Assembly: GCF_000305785.2 (NCBI RefSeq)
Contig: NC_018868.3
Coordinates: forward strand, 1 to 64,000
Reading direction: 5' to 3'
DNA: 64,000 bases
From: Simiduia agarivorans SA1 = DSM 21679
Lineage (GTDB): Bacteria; Pseudomonadota; Gammaproteobacteria; Pseudomonadales; Cellvibrionaceae
Of the stretch, positions 25,240-34,565 are shown piece by piece. The position numbers and the translations under genes were made by a program. Each line of letters opens with the position of its first letter. Position 1 is the first letter of the stretch. Below the pieces are notes generated by a model that made no database searches, was not told the origin of the DNA, and was given only the letters and a program-made list of their open reading frames with translations.

Positions 25240-26871
25240 TCAGTGGTGTGGTGCGGCGCGACGGATAATCGCACCACAATCCACGCTGGCGGGCAGGGAA
25301 CCATACAGGCCGAGTTCGGGTGCGACCAAACGGCTTTGAATAAACGCATCGGCTAACGGCGATTGCATGTGCATGAGTGCGGCGGCGCTGCTGCCCAATG
25401 CAAGCTTCTGCATCAAAAGCCGGCCGTGTGTCAGTAGTTCCCGTTCACTGCTCTGGAATTGTTTGTGCAGCTGGTTTTGCAGCGCGGTGAGTGCCGGAAA
25501 ACGGGACCAATCGGCCCAGAGTGCCTCCAGGCAGTCCGGGTGTTTTTTCAGAATGCGCATCAGGTCCAGGCATTGCACATTGCCGGAGCCTTCCCAGATG
25601 GCATTGATGGGTGCTTCGCGATAAAGCCTGGCCATGGGGCCGTCTTCCATCACGCCCATGCCGCCAATGCATTCCATGGCTTCGTAAGCGTGGCCCGGTG
25701 TGCGTTTGCAAATCCAGTATTTACCCACTGCTGTGCCCACGCGCAGCAGTGCCTGATTAACCGGCGTGGGATTGTCCAGGCACTGGGCCATACGCACCGC
25801 AAGCGCGAGCGAGGCTTCGCTTTCCAGCGCCAGATCGGCCAGCACCTTTTGCATCAGCGGTTGATCGATCAGTTTCGCGCCAAAGGCGGCGCGGCGACTG
25901 CAGTGATGAATGGCTTGCGCCGTGGCCGCCCGTTGGCCGGCCGCCGAACCGATCATGCAATCGAAGCGGGTGAGCGCGACCATTTCCAGAATGTTGGCCA
26001 CACCCCGGCCTTCATCGCCAATCAGCCAACCGAGTGCGCCGCGCAATTCGGCTTCCGAGCTGGCGTTGGATACATTGCCCATTTTGTTTTTCAGTTGCTG
26101 GATTTGCAGCGGATTTTTGCTGCCGTCAGGGCGCCAGCGCGGCACCAGAAAGCACGAAAGCCGATCTTCCACATAGGCTAACACCAAAAAACCGTCGCTC
26201 ATGGGCGCGGAAACAAAATACTTGTGGCCCACCAATTCATACATTTCGCCACTGCCCGGTTGGCCAACGGGATAGGCCCGGGTGGTGTTGGCGCGCACAT
26301 CGGAGCCCCCTTGTTTTTCGGTCATGGCCATGCCGAGCGTGAGACCGGTTTTCTGGTACCAGGGGCGGTTGCTTGCATCGTACTGGGTTGATGAGGTGCC
26401 CTTGATCCAGTCGGCCGTGATGTTGGGTTGTTTGAGCAGCGTGGGTCGGGCAGCAAAGGTCATGGTGATCGGGCAGCCGTGACCGGCTTCCACCTGCGTC
26501 TGTTGGTAGTACATGGCCGCCCGGTGTTGATGGGCGTTGGTGTCTGTTGCCTGCCAGGGGCTGCAATGCAATTGGTGCTGCATGGCCGACTGCATGAGCT
26601 GGTGATAGGCCGGATGAAAACTGACTTCATCCACGCGCTCGCCAAAACGGTTGTGGGTTTTGAATTGGGGTTTGTGGGCGTTGGCGTCAAAACCCAATTG
26701 CAGGTAGCGCGCGGACCCCGCCAGCTCACCAAACGCCGTGAGCCCGGTTTTTTGTGGCGTCGATAAATGTTGCGTGAACTGTAATAACGCCTTGTCAGAT
26801 TCCAGCAGCGAGATATTTTCCAGCGCACCGGATTGGTTCTCTACCGCGTGTGTATCGGCCAAATAATTCAT
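25240..26871 (-). CDS. AidB-like acyl-CoA dehydrogenase family flavoprotein
   Basis: 543 residues, the length of AidB rather than of ordinary acyl-CoA dehydrogenases. Diagnostic stretches: MTEKQGGSDVRANTT, ECIGGMGVMEDGPMARLYRE and INAIWEGSGNVQCLDLMR. AidB protects DNA from alkylation damage and has weak isovaleryl-CoA dehydrogenase activity; the natural substrate is unclear. The ATG overlaps the TGA of the upstream TetR gene (ATGA), so the two are cotranscribed and probably autoregulated, instead of the Ada control known in E. coli. Confidence 0.9.
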   Translation of the reverse strand: MNYLADTHAVENQSGALENISLLESDKALLQFTQHLSTPQKTGLTAFGELAGSARYLQLGFDANAHKPQFKTHNRFGERVDEVSFHPAYHQLMQSAMQHQLHCSPWQATDTNAHQHRAAMYYQQTQVEAGHGCPITMTFAARPTLLKQPNITADWIKGTSSTQYDASNRPWYQKTGLTLGMAMTEKQGGSDVRANTTRAYPVGQPGSGEMYELVGHKYFVSAPMSDGFLVLAYVEDRLSCFLVPRWRPDGSKNPLQIQQLKNKMGNVSNASSEAELRGALGWLIGDEGRGVANILEMVALTRFDCMIGSAAGQRAATAQAIHHCSRRAAFGAKLIDQPLMQKVLADLALESEASLALAVRMAQCLDNPTPVNQALLRVGTAVGKYWICKRTPGHAYEAMECIGGMGVMEDGPMARLYREAPINAIWEGSGNVQCLDLMRILKKHPDCLEALWADWSRFPALTALQNQLHKQFQSSERELLTHGRLLMQKLALGSSAAALMHMQSPLADAFIQSRLVAPELGLYGSLPASVDCGAIIRRAAPHH

Positions 26872-27473
26872 TGCGGATCTCCCGTGAGTAAGGCGCGCAG
26901 GCAAAAATTAACCAGGTGCTCGATGTGTTGCTCGGTCAGCCGGGCGTAAGGGTCTGGCAGAATCAGGCTGTCGGCCATCACCGCAACAATGGCGACCGCG
27001 GCCACCTGCACGGGTTGCTCGACAAACACCTGCTGCTGAATACCTTGCTGAATGACCTGCTGAAACTTTCCGGCCCAGGTGGCTTTGTAGGTTTGGCGCG
27101 CTGCTTCAAGCTCCGGTGTAACCGGCTCGGCCAGCAGGGCGTAGGACAAGACCGGATTGGCATTGGCGCGTTGGGCAAACGCGGTGAGCAGCGTGCGCAA
27201 CTGGATCTCGGCCGGCGCGAGCGCATTGACCGAATCAAACACAGCCTCGATTTCATATTGTGTGGCGCGTTCAAACAGCGCCACCACCAGAGCGGACTTG
27301 TTCTTGAAGTAGCGGTAAACATTGCCCGTGGCCATGCCGGCCTGCTGCGCAACCCCGGCGATGGAAATGGCGCTGAAGCCCTTTTTCGCCAGCAGTTTAT
27401 GCCCGGCCCTGAGCAGGGCATTGCGGGTGTCGGCTTTGTTCTGGCGGGTGTAGTCGGTTTCCTGATAAGCCAT
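26868..27473 (-). CDS. TetR/AcrR-family transcriptional regulator
   Basis: 201 residues. N-terminal TetR HTH (ALLRAGHKLLAKKGFSAISIAGVAQQAG, then VYRYFKNKSAL) and a helical ligand domain without a specific signature. First gene of an operon with the AidB-like gene. In many proteobacteria such pairs respond to acyl-CoA-type ligands; that role here is inference. Confidence 0.9.
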   Translation of the reverse strand: MAYQETDYTRQNKADTRNALLRAGHKLLAKKGFSAISIAGVAQQAGMATGNVYRYFKNKSALVVALFERATQYEIEAVFDSVNALAPAEIQLRTLLTAFAQRANANPVLSYALLAEPVTPELEAARQTYKATWAGKFQQVIQQGIQQQVFVEQPVQVAAVAIVAVMADSLILPDPYARLTEQHIEHLVNFCLRALLTGDPQ

Positions 27474-27543
27474 GCACAGTTAAATAAAGTGAATTAGAAT
27501 TCACATTATCAGATTTGCGGGGCGCACACCAGCAATTGGCGTG

Positions 27544-27593
27544 ATCGGGGTCAGACTCCCCCATACCCAGGTATGGGGGAGTCTGACCCCGAT
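27544..27593. repeat. Perfect 23-bp inverted repeat
   Basis: Arms ATCGGGGTCAGACTCCCCC + ATAC and their exact complement, separated by CCAG. It includes the GGGGTCAGAC motif seen in dispersed extragenic repeats of gammaproteobacteria. It may also act as a terminator-like structure between the TetR promoter region and the DUF839 gene. Confidence 0.85.
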
Positions 27594-27606
27594 AAACCCG
27601 ATAAAC

Positions 27607-27630
27607 AAAAAAGGCGGCCGGAGCCGCCAT
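27607..27630 (-). terminator. Terminator of the DUF839/diheme operon
   Basis: Stem GGCGGC / GCCGCC with a CGGA loop; read leftward it is followed by six T. Lies 29 bases past the DUF839 stop. Confidence 0.85.
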
Positions 27631-27658
27631 AAGATGCTGCAGTAGAACGCTTGCAGAA

Positions 27659-29362
27659 TTATTCGCCGGCGGGGTTGTAGACCCAGATCATGTTGTTTTC
27701 ATGGTTGCTGGTATCTTCCCCGATCAGTACCCGGCCATCGTCCAGTACCAGCAGGTTGTCCGGGTTGCTGATACCGTCGGTTGAACAGCGATTGGTTGCC
27801 GCCGTGCTGTCGTAGGGACCACCTACCACCACGGGTTCCATGCGCGTGGTGTTGTAGTTGGCATCCAGGCCCATGCGGTACACCACGCCACAGCGATTTT
27901 CAGTCAGTTGAATGTCGCCTTCGTTATCGGTCATACCGCTTCTGACTTCAGACATGGCCACATACATCACCGGCAAGGTGCCACTGGCCGCGCCGTGGTA
28001 GTTAATGTTAATGCCTTCCATTTTGCGGAATTCCACCGTTGCTCCCTTGGCTTCAGCGGCGCGCAGGGTTTCCAGGAACGCATAGCGGTCATCACCGGTG
28101 CCATTGGCCGCCCAGTCATCGATTTCTGCCTGGGTAATGTAGCTGGTGGCGCCATCCACATAGTCGGTTTCATCAATGTTGTCGTAACTGGCGATCCAGG
28201 TTTCCAGCTGGGCATTGGTGGCGGTACCAAGCTCAATCCAGCTCAGGTTCATGCCGGCGCGGGCGGTATCTGAAGTTGCATCCTGTGTCACTTTGGCGGC
28301 ATACAGGGTGCCACTGCTCAGATCGCCGGGGTTGGTGGCAACGAACTTGTAGAAGCCTTTGTCAGTGCCATCGTCGGTCAGGTAAACAGTTTTCTGATCG
28401 GGCATAACCACGGCATTTTCATGTGCCATACGACCCAATGTGAAATGCTTAACCGGTACCGGTGCGGCCGCTGTCGGCTGGGTTATTTCTACGATATAGC
28501 CGTAGCGGTAGGGGTTGGGAAAGGTACCGCCCAGATAGTCTTGCAACAGCTGCACGTCGGTGTAGCTGGGGTAGCCCGAGGTGTAGGCCGGGTTGTTCCA
28601 GTTCTCCGCGTTTTCGGCTTCGTAGTTCTCTTCTGCCACCAGCGGGGTATTCCATGGTGACAGGGTACCGAAGCAGTTGATCAGCGTGCCCATTACGGCA
28701 GAAAAGTCCACGTTCATCACGTCACTTACGCTCCACTCACCTTCGCTATCGCGGCTCACGTGCATGCGGCTGACCGCGCCCGGGCGGTCTTCCCAGCTGG
28801 TGAACAGGTAACCTTCAGACCCGTCGGCGTTAGCGGCGACAAAGGCGTTAAAATCCGGGTCCTGTGATTGTTTCAGTGCTTGGGTGTTGGCACCGTTTAC
28901 GATGCTGCCCAGACCAAACGGCAACGCGCCCTGATAGGTGTCTCCGGCGCGGCCAAGGACTTTGTAGCTGCCAATGGCGAGCTGGGTGGTGTTGGCTTCG
29001 GCACTGCCATCCGCCGGTACAGCCACATCTGCCAGTCGCTTGTCGAGGCGATCCAGATCCATGCCCTCAACCACGCCGACCGCAGCCAGGTTTTCCGGTG
29101 CTGCCAGCGTATCGGAAGGGTGTTGTACGTTGAAGAAAAGCTCGCCGTTATCGGTTTTGTACAGGCCGGTGACCTCCGAGCCAATGGGCAGGGTTGCCAG
29201 TCGGATCAGGCTGGGTGCCGCCACCAGGTCCTGACCGTCGGCGCCATCAGCACCATTGGCTCCGTTGGTGCCATTGATCCCATTGCTGCCGTCGTCGCCA
29301 CCGCATGCGGTGAGGGCAGTGGCAATTGCCAGTGCCAATAGGTTGCGTTGAATCCCAAACAT
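27659..29362 (-). CDS. PhoX-like (DUF839) lipoprotein
   Basis: 567 residues. A signal peptide ends in the lipobox LTAC (Cys near residue 19), followed by a short collagen-like glycine triplet linker (NGINGTNGANGADG) and a large DUF839/PhoX-type beta-propeller domain (MAHENAVVMPDQKTVYLTDD, NPDNLLVLDDGRVLIGED). PhoX is a calcium/iron alkaline phosphatase, but DUF839 proteins vary and activity is not proven here. GGGAGA precedes the ATG. It lies 19 bases after the diheme lipoprotein gene and shares its transcript. Probably anchored to the outer membrane. Confidence 0.85.
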   Translation of the reverse strand: MFGIQRNLLALAIATALTACGGDDGSNGINGTNGANGADGADGQDLVAAPSLIRLATLPIGSEVTGLYKTDNGELFFNVQHPSDTLAAPENLAAVGVVEGMDLDRLDKRLADVAVPADGSAEANTTQLAIGSYKVLGRAGDTYQGALPFGLGSIVNGANTQALKQSQDPDFNAFVAANADGSEGYLFTSWEDRPGAVSRMHVSRDSEGEWSVSDVMNVDFSAVMGTLINCFGTLSPWNTPLVAEENYEAENAENWNNPAYTSGYPSYTDVQLLQDYLGGTFPNPYRYGYIVEITQPTAAAPVPVKHFTLGRMAHENAVVMPDQKTVYLTDDGTDKGFYKFVATNPGDLSSGTLYAAKVTQDATSDTARAGMNLSWIELGTATNAQLETWIASYDNIDETDYVDGATSYITQAEIDDWAANGTGDDRYAFLETLRAAEAKGATVEFRKMEGININYHGAASGTLPVMYVAMSEVRSGMTDNEGDIQLTENRCGVVYRMGLDANYNTTRMEPVVVGGPYDSTAATNRCSTDGISNPDNLLVLDDGRVLIGEDTSNHENNMIWVYNPAGE

Positions 29363-29381
29363 ACTTGCGTCTCCCTTAGGG

Positions 29382-31055
29382 TTATTCCGCAGCCACTTGT
29401 GCTGCATTTGATGATGATTGCCAATCGAGGCGCAGGTCCCAACCCAATGCCTGGTGCTTCGGGTCGAGTGGTCGAGTGCCTTCATCGATGGCCTGATGAA
29501 TGTTCTTTGCAGGTACCCAAGTGGCATCCCGACCCAAGCGATAGCTCTGGGTGCGCACAATATGGGTGTAGGCTTTGTTGAGCTGGCGGGCGCGTTCGGC
29601 CGAGGGGGTAATCAGCTGATATACATCTGCGGCGAGAACGGCCCCGGTTTTTACCTGGCCTTTGTCATCAAACCAGCGCGCCAGCATTTCCGTGTTCTGA
29701 CGGAATTCATCGCCACCGCCGACACGTTTGAAATAGGCCAGAATTTCCGGTTCGGCATGACTTACCGTGGGCGCGTCCGGCATGCCCTGTAAATTGATAT
29801 AACCCCAACCTTCGGGGCCCGTGACCTTGCGCCCAATGGAGAAGGTCTGATCGATGGTGCTGCCAATGGCACTGTGGCAGCCCATGCATGCCATGTTTTC
29901 TTCATGCGTCTGCGGCCGGAGTTCACCGCTGGCGTCTTCGACGAATGCACTGATCATCCAGCCCATGCCATTTTCCATACCGGCATCACCATGGTGGATA
30001 AAGTAGGGCAGGTCTTCGTCGACTTTTTCTTTGCGTTCTCGCCGATACCGGTTGTCCAGTTCGGCATCGGACAAGGTTTTTATTTTGCGCATGTGGCGCA
30101 ATTCTTTCATCCGTGGCGGCGCGACTATCTGATCGTCCTGATCAATACCAAGATAGCGCACGCTGTGTAAAAATTCGGTGCCGGTAGGGTATTGTTGTGG
30201 CGTGACGACCACCTGGCTGGCATCACCGAAATAGTGTTCTTGTGCGCGCAAGCGGGTTTCTGCTGCATTGAATCTTCCGTCGCCGTTGATATCAATCTGG
30301 TAGCGGGACTCATCAAACGGAAGCACAGAAATGGATGGCAGATCTTTGATGGTTATTTCCACTAGGGCGAGATTCAACCTGTAAATATCGATATTGTATT
30401 GGCCCTGACGCTCACGGAAGGGAGTGTCAAGGCGTATAGCCACATCGCCAAATGAGCCGTTGGTGGGCCAGAAAGTCGACGGGAAGGGCTTGTAATTGAA
30501 TGCAACCCAATGGCTGTTGTCGAGTGCTATGCCGTCCTGGTCAAATGCGCCGTCTGCCAAATGAAAGTTCTGCAAATCGGGTGTATAACCCTGCCAGTTG
30601 TTTGCTTTTAGTCGAGGTGCCAGGGCCGTATAGTTGTCTTCATTGACGTAGCGATCAATGGTTTGATCGCTGATGGCTGCCACATAATCACGTCGGTCGA
30701 CAAACAAATTCTGCCAGTGATTGTTGACGCCCACATCCGAAAACAGGTAGTTGCCCTGCAGGGCACCGTCGTCTAGTTTGTTCATACGGTAATCGGCCGA
30801 TTTACCCCGCGGGTAAACCTGGTGGCAAACAAAGCAGGGATTGTGTGATGCTTCGGTGCGGGTGTAACACTGGGGTGGAATCGGCGCCTCCTGGTTGTAC
30901 AGGCGATCATTTTCCACCGGCAGTATCTGGTGCGGCTCGATACTCGGAAATCCGGTATACACAGGTTGATTGGCTGCCAGATCAGAGGGTGTCATATCGC
31001 TGCAGGCGGAAATAAGCAGGGCTGGAAGCCACAAGAAACGGATCGTGTGTTGCAT
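29382..31055 (-). CDS. Diheme c-type cytochrome lipoprotein, unknown function
   Basis: 557 residues. The lipobox LLISAC gives a lipidated cysteine near residue 18. Two heme c motifs are seen, CFVCH (near residue 74) and CMGCH (near 390), plus an EF-hand-like DINGDGRFNAAE. I do not recognise a characterised family. The pairing with a DUF839 lipoprotein in one operon suggests a joint cell-surface or periplasmic redox role. Heme attachment would need the Ccm system encoded at 53-58 kb. ATG at 31055 is chosen because it begins a lipoprotein signal; its ribosome site is weak. Confidence 0.75.
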   Translation of the reverse strand: MQHTIRFLWLPALLISACSDMTPSDLAANQPVYTGFPSIEPHQILPVENDRLYNQEAPIPPQCYTRTEASHNPCFVCHQVYPRGKSADYRMNKLDDGALQGNYLFSDVGVNNHWQNLFVDRRDYVAAISDQTIDRYVNEDNYTALAPRLKANNWQGYTPDLQNFHLADGAFDQDGIALDNSHWVAFNYKPFPSTFWPTNGSFGDVAIRLDTPFRERQGQYNIDIYRLNLALVEITIKDLPSISVLPFDESRYQIDINGDGRFNAAETRLRAQEHYFGDASQVVVTPQQYPTGTEFLHSVRYLGIDQDDQIVAPPRMKELRHMRKIKTLSDAELDNRYRRERKEKVDEDLPYFIHHGDAGMENGMGWMISAFVEDASGELRPQTHEENMACMGCHSAIGSTIDQTFSIGRKVTGPEGWGYINLQGMPDAPTVSHAEPEILAYFKRVGGGDEFRQNTEMLARWFDDKGQVKTGAVLAADVYQLITPSAERARQLNKAYTHIVRTQSYRLGRDATWVPAKNIHQAIDEGTRPLDPKHQALGWDLRLDWQSSSNAAQVAAE

Positions 31056-31256
31056 ATTCTTATAAGCTGCTGGTCTTGAATCAGCGCCCACAATAGCCAG
31101 CAATTGTGACAAGCTTGTGCCAGGCACATGACACACGGGTTGCAGTTGTGTGAAGCCGTGTGCCAGAGGAATAAACTAAGCGGAAAGTGGCAGGATAGGT
31201 TGGTTAAATTCTCTGCACTTTGACAGAGTTAAAACAACAGACGGGAGTCAGCGCAA

Positions 31257-32090
31257 TTGAAATGGACAATGTGGGGCGTGTGTTTAGGATTTGTTGTTTT
31301 TCTTTCGGGGCCAGTGAGCGGTCAGAGTTTTCGCCCGATTGAACAGGCCAACTTGTGGTATCTCTATCTCGATACCGGCATGGTTGTTATCGAACTGAAT
31401 GACCGTTATGCGCCGAAAACCAGCGCGCGTATCCGCGAATTGTCGGGTGCGGGGTTTTATAACGGAAAAAGTTTTTACCGCGTCATCGAGGGCTTTGTGG
31501 CACAGGCCGGGGCGAATGGAAATAGTCCGGGTATGCTGCCCTTGCGGCTGGAGGCAAATGTGAAATTGACTGCGCGCGATCCGCTTCAGCTGGTGCAGCG
31601 ACCGGATATGTTTGCACCCATCACCGGCTTCTGGCGGGGGTTTGCCGTGGGTGTGGGACAGGATCAACGCACCAGCTGGTTGTTGCATTGCCCGGGTGCG
31701 GTGGGGATGTCGCGCGCCGATGATCCCGATTCCGCCACCACCGATTTCTATATCGTTATCGGTCAGGCGCCGCGCTATCTCGACAATATCATGACCCTGT
31801 TCGGGCGCGTGGTATGGGGTATGGACAAGGTGCAGCAAATTCTCCGGGCCAAGCCCGAAAGCGATGGCATGCTGGCTGCCGGTGACCCGCAAACGAAAAT
31901 CCGTTGGGCGGCGGTGGGTAGCGCACTGCCGGCGGAGCAGCGCATTGCGCTGAGTGTGGAGCAGACCGAGGGCGAGGATTTTGAGCAAAAGCTGGCCGAC
32001 CGGCGGGCGCGGGCCCATCCGTTCTTTTTTCAGAAGCCGCCCGCGGTATTGGATGCCTGTCAGGTACCTATAGCGGTCAGGCGAGCATAA
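31257..32090 (+). CDS. Cyclophilin-type peptidyl-prolyl isomerase, periplasmic
   Basis: 277 residues, signal peptide at residues 1-23. The cyclophilin domain has GFYNGKSFYRVIEGFVAQAG and later LDNIMTLFGRVVWGMD. Catalyses proline isomerisation in folding proteins. Start is a TTG with GGGAG ten bases upstream; ATG at 31269 is possible but has no ribosome site. The domain is longer than minimal periplasmic PpiA, with an insertion in the middle and a C-terminal extension. Its 3' end overlaps the convergent TSUP gene by 14 bases. Confidence 0.82.
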   Translation: MKWTMWGVCLGFVVFLSGPVSGQSFRPIEQANLWYLYLDTGMVVIELNDRYAPKTSARIRELSGAGFYNGKSFYRVIEGFVAQAGANGNSPGMLPLRLEANVKLTARDPLQLVQRPDMFAPITGFWRGFAVGVGQDQRTSWLLHCPGAVGMSRADDPDSATTDFYIVIGQAPRYLDNIMTLFGRVVWGMDKVQQILRAKPESDGMLAAGDPQTKIRWAAVGSALPAEQRIALSVEQTEGEDFEQKLADRRARAHPFFFQKPPAVLDACQVPIAVRRA

Positions 32091-32859
32091 TGCTGGTGAG
32101 GCCGGCACTGCTCACCAGCAGTAGCACGGCGCCCAGCCAGCGATAGAACACGCGGGCGTCGGTTTGCGCCAGGTAGTTGTGTAACCGTTGGCCGAGCCAG
32201 TGGCCGACGGCGGCGCAGGGCAATAACCACAGGTGCTGGATGAGTTGCAGGTCCACATCGGCCCAGATGAAGGCAGCCATCTTAATGGCCACCAGAATAA
32301 ACCAGAGGGCAAAGAGCGTGTTGCGTAGCCTGGCCTGGGCCACGTGCGCAGCAAATACCGCCACGATGAGCGGCGCACCAATCAGGGACGTGCCCGACAC
32401 ATAGCCGCCCAGCATCAACAGTGCAGTGTCCATCCAGGGCTGCTTGCTGACGATGGGGCGGTTGGCAATGTAGCTGATGGAGTAGATCACCACGATGGCA
32501 AAAATAATGCCGGTCATGATGTGGTTGGGCAGCGCCAGCAGTCCGAATACGCCAATCAGTTTCGGTACCAGCATGATGCCCAGAGCGCGTTTGAGATAGC
32601 CCCAGTCAACCCGGGTATCCACCCCGGAATCTTTGTGTTTACGGCGATCACCCCAAATACTGAGACTCGAAAACACCAACAGATGCACAGCGATGATCGG
32701 CAGATACACCAAGGGACGGTCGTCGATCAGCAGGATAAAGGGCAGGGACAGGACCGCGCCCCCGAAGCCTAAACCTGAACGGACAAAACCCGACCAGATG
32801 AACACCAATGCAATCAGCAGGTGGGCAATAACAGACAGTTCAGGAAAAAACGGTGTCAT
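32077..32859 (-). CDS. TSUP-family (TauE/SafE) permease
   Basis: 260 residues with about eight membrane segments and the TSUP start signature SGFVRSGLGFGGAVLSLP. Members move sulfite, sulfonates or organic anions; no substrate clue here. Its start overlaps the stop of the GTPase gene by one base, so it is the second gene in that unit. Confidence 0.88.
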   Translation of the reverse strand: MTPFFPELSVIAHLLIALVFIWSGFVRSGLGFGGAVLSLPFILLIDDRPLVYLPIIAVHLLVFSSLSIWGDRRKHKDSGVDTRVDWGYLKRALGIMLVPKLIGVFGLLALPNHIMTGIIFAIVVIYSISYIANRPIVSKQPWMDTALLMLGGYVSGTSLIGAPLIVAVFAAHVAQARLRNTLFALWFILVAIKMAAFIWADVDLQLIQHLWLLPCAAVGHWLGQRLHNYLAQTDARVFYRWLGAVLLLVSSAGLTSIMLA

Positions 32860-33797
32860 CAGGTGTGGCGTTTACCGGCTTTTTTGAGCGCTTTTTTCGC
32901 TTCTTTTTCGGCGTCACGCTCCGCTTTCAGCGCGCGGGCCTGTTCCACTTCCAATAATTCCTGCGCGATGACCTCCGGGGTTTCCAGTGTGATCCGGCCA
33001 AGTCTGGCAGCGCGGAAATCCGACACCAGTATTTCACCGCCTTTGTAATAGTCCACTTCATTGGCTTTCATGCCGCCTCGGCGTTGGCAAACCGCAGAAA
33101 TCAGGCCCAGGCTGTCTTTGGGCAGGCTTTTAAGGCCATAGCGTTCCTTCAGTCCTTCCGGATAGTTGGGCAGCAGGTAGTCTGCCAGGTAGAGCCCCAG
33201 GTCTTCAAAGTCGATCACCGTGTTCTTGATGGCACTGGTGGCCGCCAAGCGGAAACCGGTGTTGTTATGCTCGAGTTTGGGCCACAGCATGCCCGGACTG
33301 TCAAACAGGATGACCCCGTCTTCGAGGTTAATTTGTTGCTGGGCTTTGGTCACGGCCGGTTCATTGCCGGTTTTGGCCGCCGGCCGGCCGGCCATGGTAT
33401 TGATAAAGGTGGATTTGCCTACGTTGGGAATGCCGGCCACCAATACGTTGATGGTTCGGTTCTGTTCGGCCTTGGTTGGCGCCAGCTTGCGCACCAACTC
33501 CGGAATCAGGCTCTTCAGTTTACCCGGCATGCGCAGGTCTACCGCCAGGGTGCGGGTATTGTCCTGTTGTTCAAAGTGCGTCTGCCAGGCCTGGGTCATG
33601 GCGGGGTCGGCCAGGTCATCTTTGCTCAACAGCTTGATCACCGGCAGATGAGTGCAGGCCTCGGCGATCACCGGGTTCTGGCTGGAGTGGGGCACCCGCG
33701 CGTCCAGTATTTCCACCAACACGTCAATGCGCGGTAACAGCTCAAGCATTTGCTTGCGCGCTTTATGCATGTGACCGGGATACCACTGGATGCTCAT
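32859..33797 (-). CDS. ylqF: YlqF/RbgA-type circularly permuted GTPase
   Basis: 312 residues. GTPase motifs are in permuted order: G4-like LLSKDDLAD first, then G1 GIPNVGKST, then G3 DSPG. N-terminus SIQWYPGHMHKARKQ is the family signature. RbgA helps late assembly of the 50S ribosomal subunit in Bacillus; the role in gammaproteobacteria is less studied. A lysine-rich tail may bind rRNA. Cotranscribed with the TSUP gene. Confidence 0.92.
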   Translation of the reverse strand: MSIQWYPGHMHKARKQMLELLPRIDVLVEILDARVPHSSQNPVIAEACTHLPVIKLLSKDDLADPAMTQAWQTHFEQQDNTRTLAVDLRMPGKLKSLIPELVRKLAPTKAEQNRTINVLVAGIPNVGKSTFINTMAGRPAAKTGNEPAVTKAQQQINLEDGVILFDSPGMLWPKLEHNNTGFRLAATSAIKNTVIDFEDLGLYLADYLLPNYPEGLKERYGLKSLPKDSLGLISAVCQRRGGMKANEVDYYKGGEILVSDFRAARLGRITLETPEVIAQELLEVEQARALKAERDAEKEAKKALKKAGKRHT

Positions 33798-33893
33798 GCC
33801 TGTCTCCTGAAAATGTGCAAGGCGGCAATTTTACCCATTGGCGCGGGCTTTGGCGAACCGGACTATACTAGGTCCTGAATTAAGGAGGGTGAA

Positions 33894-34565
33894 TTGATCA
33901 GAATTGCTGTTGCGTCCGTTGGGCTGATGGCCAGTGCCGCGTGGGCCTTGGACCAGAATTTTGGCGTCACCCCGTCAGTATTGGAATGGGTTCAGAGCAA
34001 ATGGGGCCCCGAGGCCCGGGTTCGCGTGGCCAGTTGGCCAGAGAATATGCAGGCGAGCCTGCAGAATCATTCTACCGATGAGCAAAAACTCACCAATGCC
34101 AACGATTTTTTCAATCAGGTGCGTTGGGTTGCGGATTTGGAGCATTGGCAAAAAGAAGACTATTGGGCCACGCCCATTGAAACCCTGGCCACTAATGCGG
34201 GCGATTGTGAAGATTTTTCCATCGGCAAGTATTTTACGTTACTGCACACACAGCTGGCGCTCGACAAGTTACGCATCACCTATGTTAAGGCGTTGGAGTA
34301 CAACCAGGCCCATATGGTGTTGGCTTACTACCCCTCGCCGGATGCAGAACCCCTGATTCTGGACAACATCAATAAAACCATCCTGCCCGCGTCTCAGCGG
34401 GAAGACCTGTTGCCGGTGTACAGTTTTAATGGAGATGGTTTGTGGTTGGCCAAAGCGCGTGCAAAAAAACTCACCAGCGACACGCAAAAAAACCTCCCAC
34501 AGTGGCGGGAGGTGAATGAACGTATGCTGCGTGAAATGAACGAAGCGGGTAAACCTACACCTTGA
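33894..34565 (+). CDS. LapG-like transglutaminase-type cysteine protease
   Basis: 223 residues with a signal peptide (cleavage near AWALD). Catalytic residues of the bacterial transglutaminase-like family are visible: Cys in NAGDCEDFS, His in AHMVLAYY, Asp in LILDNIN. LapG cleaves the N-terminal retention domain of LapA-type adhesins when c-di-GMP falls and LapD lets it go. Here no lapD-like gene is adjacent. A strong AAGGAGGG just before the TTG at 33894 decides the start. A possible target is an RTX adhesin such as that at the window's left end. Confidence 0.85.
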   Translation: MIRIAVASVGLMASAAWALDQNFGVTPSVLEWVQSKWGPEARVRVASWPENMQASLQNHSTDEQKLTNANDFFNQVRWVADLEHWQKEDYWATPIETLATNAGDCEDFSIGKYFTLLHTQLALDKLRITYVKALEYNQAHMVLAYYPSPDAEPLILDNINKTILPASQREDLLPVYSFNGDGLWLAKARAKKLTSDTQKNLPQWREVNERMLREMNEAGKPTP

